From Thermoguttaceae bacterium (GTDB taxonomy: Bacteria; Planctomycetota; Planctomycetia; Pirellulales; Thermoguttaceae): a stretch of DNA of 56,481 nt. Positions 51,735 through 56,481 of this stretch are shown piece after piece. The translations under genes were made by a program, and so were the position numbers. The stretch covers positions 1 through 56,481 of the forward strand of contig JAFZNK010000071.1 of the NCBI GenBank assembly GCA_017550965.1, given 5' to 3'. Each line of letters starts with the position of its first letter. Position 1 is the first letter of the stretch. A model generated the notes under the pieces. It was not told the origin of the DNA. It saw only the letters and a program-made list of their open reading frames with translations, and made no database searches.

Positions 51735-53216
51735 TCAATTATTTTCTTCTTCTTTGGGAAAGTACCCGTCGAGCGCGCGTTTGGGCGCGCCTTTTAACGA
51801 GTGGAACAAGATCGCGACTCCAATAACGAACGTCGCCAGACTAACGCATTGGGACACCGTCAAGCCCGTGCCGCAGAACGATTCCTCGTCTGTTCGTAAA
51901 AGTTCGATGCAAAAACGGTGGATCGGATAGAGAATCAACAGTCCGGCAAAGACGACTCCGTCCCTTTTGGCAACGCGCGACAATAGCAAAAGTAGCCCGC
52001 AAACAACGAGCATATTGATCGAGCTGTAAACTTGCGTCGGGTGGACCGGTCTGGCTTTTACCGGCGTTGGATGAAACACGACGTTGCGCATCTCGACAGA
52101 AGCCGCTTTTTTTTCAGCGGAGTCGTTCGTATTCGTCTCTTCCTCGTTCATGAGCGTCAAAACGACGTCGGCGTCAGATTTGGGGTCCCAAATATTGAGG
52201 AAAAAGTAAAACACTTGCGCGTTGTTTTCGACGCGGAATCTTCTGATTTTTCGTTGTTTGGTTTGCGCGTCTACGTTTTCGTTCGAGCTATCAAAACCCT
52301 TAGGAACGATTCCCATATTGCAGATTCTGTCGCCAGATTTAATTCCCGCTTTCTCCGCTTCGCTACCGGGATCGACTGATTCGACCAGAACCGGAGCAAA
52401 AACGTCCGTCGCCAAATTGACGTGTTTCTTTTTAATTGAGAAAAGATTTTTTTCGGGCGAGCTTTTCGTTTCCGGTTGCGCAAGCTTAATTCCGTAAAGC
52501 GAGATAATCCCTTCGTCCAACTGTTGAGTATACGCCGGGCTTTCGGGAGGAAAGACGATCGCCCACGGAAGGTCGCAAGGACCTCCGAAACAACAGCCGT
52601 TCATTAAACAACCGATTCTGCCAATAGCGATTCCCAATGCGAGTCCGGGGGCAAAGAGATCGAGCGTTGCAAGAACAGGCAGTTTTTTTATCGCCAGAAA
52701 AGCGACGACCGCCAGGATTCCTCCGATAATCGAACCGTAGACGACCAGACCGCCGTTGGTTACGTCGATTATGTTGACAAGCGTTTCCATAAAGGAACCT
52801 GTCTGAATATCGCGCCAGTATTGGACGACATAGAAAACCCTCGCTCCAATAATGCCGCAAAACGCCCCCACAAAGACGATCGACAGAATAACGTCCAACG
52901 GGTAATTCCATAGCTTTTTTCCCCGGCGCGCCGTTATTGCGCTTGAAACGACGATTGCGAGCGTGAGGAAGACTCCGTATCCGCGAATTGGGAATCCCTG
53001 CGGTTCGGCGATTCGCGGTCCGATTGTGTTGACGACGAACAATCCAAGCGCGGCAATACAAGCGTAAAAGATCGAATCCTCGATCTTTTTCTTTTGGAGG
53101 AGCGCTCGAACGATAGCTATTACCCCTGCGAGAAGGATCGCCCAGAAGAGAACGCCCCTGCCAAAGAGTGGAACGCCCAGGATTTCAACAGGAAGGTAGA
53201 ATAAGGTTTGTCGCAT
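51735..53216 (-). CDS. lgt: Prolipoprotein diacylglyceryl transferase with PDZ-like insert
   Basis: 493 residues from ATG 53216, about 200 longer than E. coli Lgt. Lgt transfers diacylglycerol from phosphatidylglycerol to the lipobox Cys of prelipoproteins at the inner membrane. Lgt hallmarks: RGYGVFL, GARVFYVVQYW, GGLVVYGSIIGG, GRIGCLMNGCCFGGPCD near 198-214 and PVHPTQVYSS near 400. The Asn of the usual GRxGNFxNGE motif is Cys here, as in the CCFG-type Lgts of some bacteria. Between about 245 and 395 the transmembrane fold is interrupted by a soluble domain with VDPGSEAEKAGIKSGDRI (about 278-296), the PDZ carboxylate-binding pattern. Followed by the cupin gene; no operon partner is obvious. 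Confidence 0.9.
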   Translation of the reverse strand: MRQTLFYLPVEILGVPLFGRGVLFWAILLAGVIAIVRALLQKKKIEDSIFYACIAALGLFVVNTIGPRIAEPQGFPIRGYGVFLTLAIVVSSAITARRGKKLWNYPLDVILSIVFVGAFCGIIGARVFYVVQYWRDIQTGSFMETLVNIIDVTNGGLVVYGSIIGGILAVVAFLAIKKLPVLATLDLFAPGLALGIAIGRIGCLMNGCCFGGPCDLPWAIVFPPESPAYTQQLDEGIISLYGIKLAQPETKSSPEKNLFSIKKKHVNLATDVFAPVLVESVDPGSEAEKAGIKSGDRICNMGIVPKGFDSSNENVDAQTKQRKIRRFRVENNAQVFYFFLNIWDPKSDADVVLTLMNEEETNTNDSAEKKAASVEMRNVVFHPTPVKARPVHPTQVYSSINMLVVCGLLLLLSRVAKRDGVVFAGLLILYPIHRFCIELLRTDEESFCGTGLTVSQCVSLATFVIGVAILFHSLKGAPKRALDGYFPKEEENN

Positions 53217-53452
53217 TGCGAAACACGTCGATTAAGGAGCGTCGTTTTGAAAAGGATAGGTCTGACGCGCCTGTATGCTTACGCGCGCCGAACGTCGCCA
53301 AACCGCTTGAACTGTCCGCTCCGACTATATGCTCAACGAGACGTCGTTTTTATACCCTGCATGGAATATGGCGGTATAACGGGGGTTCCCGGATCTGTCG
53401 GCGTTAATAGGTAAAAAATCCCCCTACTTTTTCAATTTAACTTTAAAAAAAG

Positions 53453-53481
53453 TAGACGTCAAGTATATTTTCTGGTATCAT
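53453..53481 (+). promoter_or_regulatory. Possible promoter of the PilM/PilN-like gene
   Basis: TAGACG at 53453-53458, 17-nt spacer, TATCAT at 53476-53481; about 64 nt before ATG 53545. The rest of the 53217-53544 spacer shows nothing else. Confidence 0.4.
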
Positions 53482-53544
53482 ATCTGTCGGCGCGTTTGTT
53501 TGCGCGAATGGGAATAACACCTGAATTTAAGGAGACACGGCGAA

Positions 53545-56481
53545 ATGTCGCGAATATTGGCAATCGACTGGGACGGCGTGGAAGCGCGTTTTGCGCTTGG
53601 TTCCGTCCAGAAAGATCGGCTTATCGTGCTGAACGTCGGAGCAGCTTCCATTTCCGAGGCGGCGGAGGCGGTCGCTGACGCCGCTGTTGACGAAGAATTT
53701 GAAGAGACTGACGCCCCTGTCGAAAAAGAAAGAATCGTTGGGGACGATGAAGAAATAGACGACGAACAAGACGACTACGAGGTCGTAGAAACCGTTGAAA
53801 AAACGTTCGTTCCTAAAACGCCCGTCGCTTATGACGACGAAGAAGAGGAAGACGAAAATCCAAGCGACGGCGGCGTCGTGGTCTCGACGGTAAAGAAATC
53901 GAAGCGCGAATCGTTCAAAACGTCGCCGTTGGCGCTGACTCTTAAAAAACTGCTTAAAGAGAATAAAGTTGGATCTGCGCTTGTCTGCTATTCCGTGGAG
54001 CGCGGCGACGTCGACGTTATGTACATGACGATTCCGCAGACGACGGAATCGGAAACTCCCGAGATCGTTTTTAACCAGGCGCTTCGCGACTCGCTCACGT
54101 TCAACGAGACGCAGCCGCTTGATTATATGCCCCTTGGGATTTCGGGTTCTAAACGATCGGGCGTTCGACGCGTCGCGGCCGCCTCGATCGCGCGCGACAA
54201 GCTTCGGCGAATACGCGAAACGCTGTCCGGCGCGGTTCACGCGCCTTCAAAGATCGAATTGCGCGAACCTTCGATCGCCGAATTCCTTCGCGCAGATTTT
54301 TGCGGGCTTAAATACGAAGAGCCCGTCTTGCTTATTCAAGAGCTCTGCGACGAAGTTAATTTAACGTTGTGCGCGGGCAAAGACGTCCTCTATTTTCGCT
54401 CGTTTAAATTACAGGCGGACGCCGAGCCGGCTTATCGAGCCGAGCGTATTAAAGAAGAAGTCGTTAGGACGTTAGTCGTTGGAATCGACGATCTTCCTGA
54501 AAATACGGAAGTTAATCAGGCTATTTTCTTTACGGGCGAGGCAAAGCCCCGACCGATAGACGTTTACGACGACGGAGAAGACGGTTCCGACGAAGACGCT
54601 TCTTTCGTTCGTTTTGATCCTGAGAACGCTTCGACCGCCGCCCGGCTTGCGATCGCTTTGGACGAGGCGGGAGTCAATATTGACTTTATTAATCCGTTCC
54701 GCCTTCCGGGAGTCAAACTCAAGACGCAAGAGCCGGAGAATCCCGGTCGTTACGCTTCTTCGCTTGGAATGATTTTGGCGGAACGTCCCCAGAATAAACC
54801 GTCGATAGACCTGCTTCATCCTCACGAGAAGCCCAAGCCGCCCAACTATGCGCTTGTTTTCGTTCTGTATTTCATTCTCGTTGGGATCGGCGCATACGCC
54901 GCATGGATTTGGAATCAGAACGATCTCAAAAAGCTCAACGCTCAAGTCGCCGAGTTGGAAAAGACGCGCGACGAAGTAAACGTAGAACTCAGCTCTCAAC
55001 GTCCGCTTTACGCTACTCTTTCTTCCGCGAATAGTTGGCAGAACGTGCAAGGCGTCAACGTCCTTGACGAGATGCGCGACATTATGCTTCGCTTGCCCGA
55101 GTCGCCTGATTTCATTGTTCAACGCCTGGCGTATATGGGCAATTTGAGAGGTTATCCGACGTTTGTTATCAGCGCGAAGATAACAAGTTTGGATTTGTAC
55201 AACACGTTCCGACAGCGAATCGCGGGCGACCGCAGTCATAGGGTCGAGTCTCGCGGAGCGGTTCCAAATTCAGGCGACACCGGTTATCGGTATATGTTTG
55301 AGGCAAGCATTGTCTGCTACCGTAGGCCGCAAGCTACCTTTTTGGCGATGTTGCCAAGAGAGATTCAACAGATCTCGAACAATCGGCCCGAATATTTCGT
55401 TCAACAGGAAGAGGAACGCGCTAAACAACTCAAAGAAGAACAGGAGAAGTTTTTGAGCGAACTCAACGTCGTTCTTAATAAGACGAACGAAATACTTGCG
55501 AGAGGGGCGAACAGTCCCTCCGAGACGTCGGAAGAAGAAAGCCCCGAAGGAGCGGAAGACGAAAACGCGGTAGAATCTTCTGAAAACGCCGACGCTTCTG
55601 AAACTGCCGCTGGGAACGCTGAGAATACGGAAGACGCCCAGCCTGCCGAGCCGACTCTTGAGGAAGATCAAGCGTTTTTAGTTCAATTGCAACAATTTAG
55701 AACCGAGCTTGACGGGGCGGCGAAACGCGCCCAAGCCGCTTTTTCGCAAAATCAAATTACTCAGGCGCAGTTGAATCAATTCGCCAAAGGGTATCAAGAG
55801 AAATTAACCGCCGTAGTTCAAACGTACAACACCGTCTTAAAACACGTTAACGAGCGCATAGCCGAAGAAAAGGCAAAAGCCGAAGCGGAGAAGGCGGCGG
55901 CAGAAGAAGCGGCAAGAATCGCGGCGGAAAAAGCCGCCGCAGAAGAAGCGGCGAGGGTCGCGGCAGAAAAAGCCGCGGCAGAGGAAGCCGCAAGAGCCGA
56001 AGCGGAAAAAGCCGCGGCAGAGGCCGCGCAATCGGCGGAGAACGCCAACGCTCCGCCTTCCTCCGAAGAACAACCGCAAACGACTGACGAATCGCAACCG
56101 GCAGAGGCGAATAACGGCGAGGCCGCCGCTGAACAAAGCGCGCAAGGCGGCGACGTTCAAAAGAGTTTCGCCGTTCAACGTTACGAGTATTGGAAGCAAG
56201 CCGACTCTCAAAATTCCGCTCAGGTCGACGAGGAATTGAGGCAAAAGCTTTTACAGTACCGCAGTAATCTTGACGCCAATATGCGGCAATCGCAGACGCG
56301 TTTTCAGCAGAACGCGATTAGTCAACAGGCGTTTGCTCAGATTCGTCAGAGTTACATGACTGAAGTCGTAAACGTTGAAATGCGGTGGAAGGCGCTTCAA
56401 GAACGAGTTCAAGCTCGAAACGCCGGTGAAAACGTTCCTGCGCCTGCCGAGCCGGCTCCCGCGCCCGCCGAACCGGCTCCC
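53545..56481 (+). CDS. PilM/PilN-like fusion protein with coiled repeat tail (3' end cut by window)
   Basis: At least 979 residues from ATG 53545 (AAGGAG 12 nt upstream), open to the window end. It begins ILAIDWDGVEARFALG, like the actin-fold opening of PilM. An acidic linker covers about 45-110. The middle to about 430 fits an actin/PilM-like domain. One membrane helix lies at about 436-457, followed by a coiled coil (LKKLNAQVAELEKTRDEV) and a PilN-like alpha/beta region (LDEMRDIMLRLPES, FVISAKITSLDLYNTFRQRI), as in GspL or a PilM-PilN fusion of type IV pilus or type II secretion platforms. The tail has an A/E-rich repeat at 772-830 between two similar helical modules of about 50 residues. 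Assignment is by layout; no pilus gene is adjacent except the DUF1559 protein 11 kb away. Confidence 0.75.
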   Translation, partial: MSRILAIDWDGVEARFALGSVQKDRLIVLNVGAASISEAAEAVADAAVDEEFEETDAPVEKERIVGDDEEIDDEQDDYEVVETVEKTFVPKTPVAYDDEEEEDENPSDGGVVVSTVKKSKRESFKTSPLALTLKKLLKENKVGSALVCYSVERGDVDVMYMTIPQTTESETPEIVFNQALRDSLTFNETQPLDYMPLGISGSKRSGVRRVAAASIARDKLRRIRETLSGAVHAPSKIELREPSIAEFLRADFCGLKYEEPVLLIQELCDEVNLTLCAGKDVLYFRSFKLQADAEPAYRAERIKEEVVRTLVVGIDDLPENTEVNQAIFFTGEAKPRPIDVYDDGEDGSDEDASFVRFDPENASTAARLAIALDEAGVNIDFINPFRLPGVKLKTQEPENPGRYASSLGMILAERPQNKPSIDLLHPHEKPKPPNYALVFVLYFILVGIGAYAAWIWNQNDLKKLNAQVAELEKTRDEVNVELSSQRPLYATLSSANSWQNVQGVNVLDEMRDIMLRLPESPDFIVQRLAYMGNLRGYPTFVISAKITSLDLYNTFRQRIAGDRSHRVESRGAVPNSGDTGYRYMFEASIVCYRRPQATFLAMLPREIQQISNNRPEYFVQQEEERAKQLKEEQEKFLSELNVVLNKTNEILARGANSPSETSEEESPEGAEDENAVESSENADASETAAGNAENTEDAQPAEPTLEEDQAFLVQLQQFRTELDGAAKRAQAAFSQNQITQAQLNQFAKGYQEKLTAVVQTYNTVLKHVNERIAEEKAKAEAEKAAAEEAARIAAEKAAAEEAARVAAEKAAAEEAARAEAEKAAAEAAQSAENANAPPSSEEQPQTTDESQPAEANNGEAAAEQSAQGGDVQKSFAVQRYEYWKQADSQNSAQVDEELRQKLLQYRSNLDANMRQSQTRFQQNAISQQAFAQIRQSYMTEVVNVEMRWKALQERVQARNAGENVPAPAEPAPAPAEPAP
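55882..56031 (+). repeat. 39-bp tandem repeat encoding AAEKAAAEEAAR-x units
   Basis: Three full and one partial copy (55882-55920, 55921-55959, 55960-55998, 55999-56031) of a 13-residue unit ending in Ile, Val or Ala. It predicts a long charged helix between the two similar modules of the PilM/PilN-like protein. Copies differ mostly at synonymous sites. Confidence 0.85.

Noticed and set aside
55882..56031. Tandem repeat as a CRISPR or intergenic array
   Set aside because: It is in frame inside a coding region and encodes a regular 13-residue helical unit.

Overview
This window reads as a chromosome segment of a planctomycete (phylum Planctomycetota, most likely the Pirellulales side). The assignment rests on several lineage-typical proteins: a DUF1559 prepilin-like protein, a 3-keto-disaccharide hydrolase (DUF1080) protein, an HzsA-related protein with c-type haem motifs, several Tat-exported Gfo/Idh/MocA oxidoreductases, an Lgt with a PDZ-like insert, and a membrane protein with a CxxC zinc ribbon. 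Codon use is strongly biased to GAC, GTC, GCG and CGT, so GACG/CGTC is everywhere and many long antisense frames stay open; those are not annotated. No rRNA, transposase, phage gene or CRISPR array was seen. One tRNA (Lys, CTT anticodon) is present. The many exported hydrolases, a meso-diaminopimelate dehydrogenase and a GntP/glycerate-kinase pair suit a heterotroph using host or plant glycans, but that lifestyle is inference.

Layout. 1-7.1 kb: DUF58 protein (cut by the left edge), a Gfo/Idh/MocA oxidoreductase on the minus strand, a HisN-like phosphatase, and two tandem near-copies of another exported Gfo/Idh/MocA oxidoreductase. 7.2-12.5 kb: GalT-like HIT-superfamily transferase, MFS transporter and exported GHL10 glycosidase-like protein. 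12.6-14.8 kb (minus): hisD followed by a DUF1080 protein. 15.1-18.4 kb: a zinc-ribbon/STN-like membrane protein and a second single-pass membrane protein. 18.4-25.3 kb: small protein with a structured leader, exported endonuclease/exonuclease/phosphatase-fold enzyme, two convergent phosphoesterases each with a C-terminal LamG-like domain, and ddh. 25.6-31.8 kb: exported HEXXH protease-like protein and tyrosine phosphatase, then a 1022-residue HzsA-related protein. 32.2-36.8 kb: mtnA, acidic-tailed protein, sirtuin, 83-residue protein, a promoter-terminator RNA unit, and a beta-propeller protein. 36.8-40.9 kb: glycerate 2-kinase and GntP permease (minus) divergent from an SMP-30-like propeller.

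41.2-47.2 kb is the most striking locus: a DUF1559 prepilin, an ExbB/TolQ-type proton channel, an ExbD-like DUF2149 protein and a 1279-residue CobN/BchH-type chelatase anchored by a transmembrane segment at each end, all closely spaced on one strand and closed by a 16-bp inverted repeat. No AAA+ chelatase subunit or corrin biosynthesis gene is nearby. The arrangement recalls the HmuS-type haem systems of Bacteroidota and suggests a proton-motive-force-coupled tetrapyrrole metal chelatase or dechelatase at the membrane.

47.3-56.5 kb: exported parallel beta-helix protein, tRNA-Lys, a phosphomannose-isomerase-like cupin protein, lgt with its insert, and a large PilM/PilN-like fusion protein that runs off the right edge. 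Starts were chosen from Shine-Dalgarno spacing, signal peptides and family alignment by eye; promoters and terminators are pattern matches, not experimental sites.
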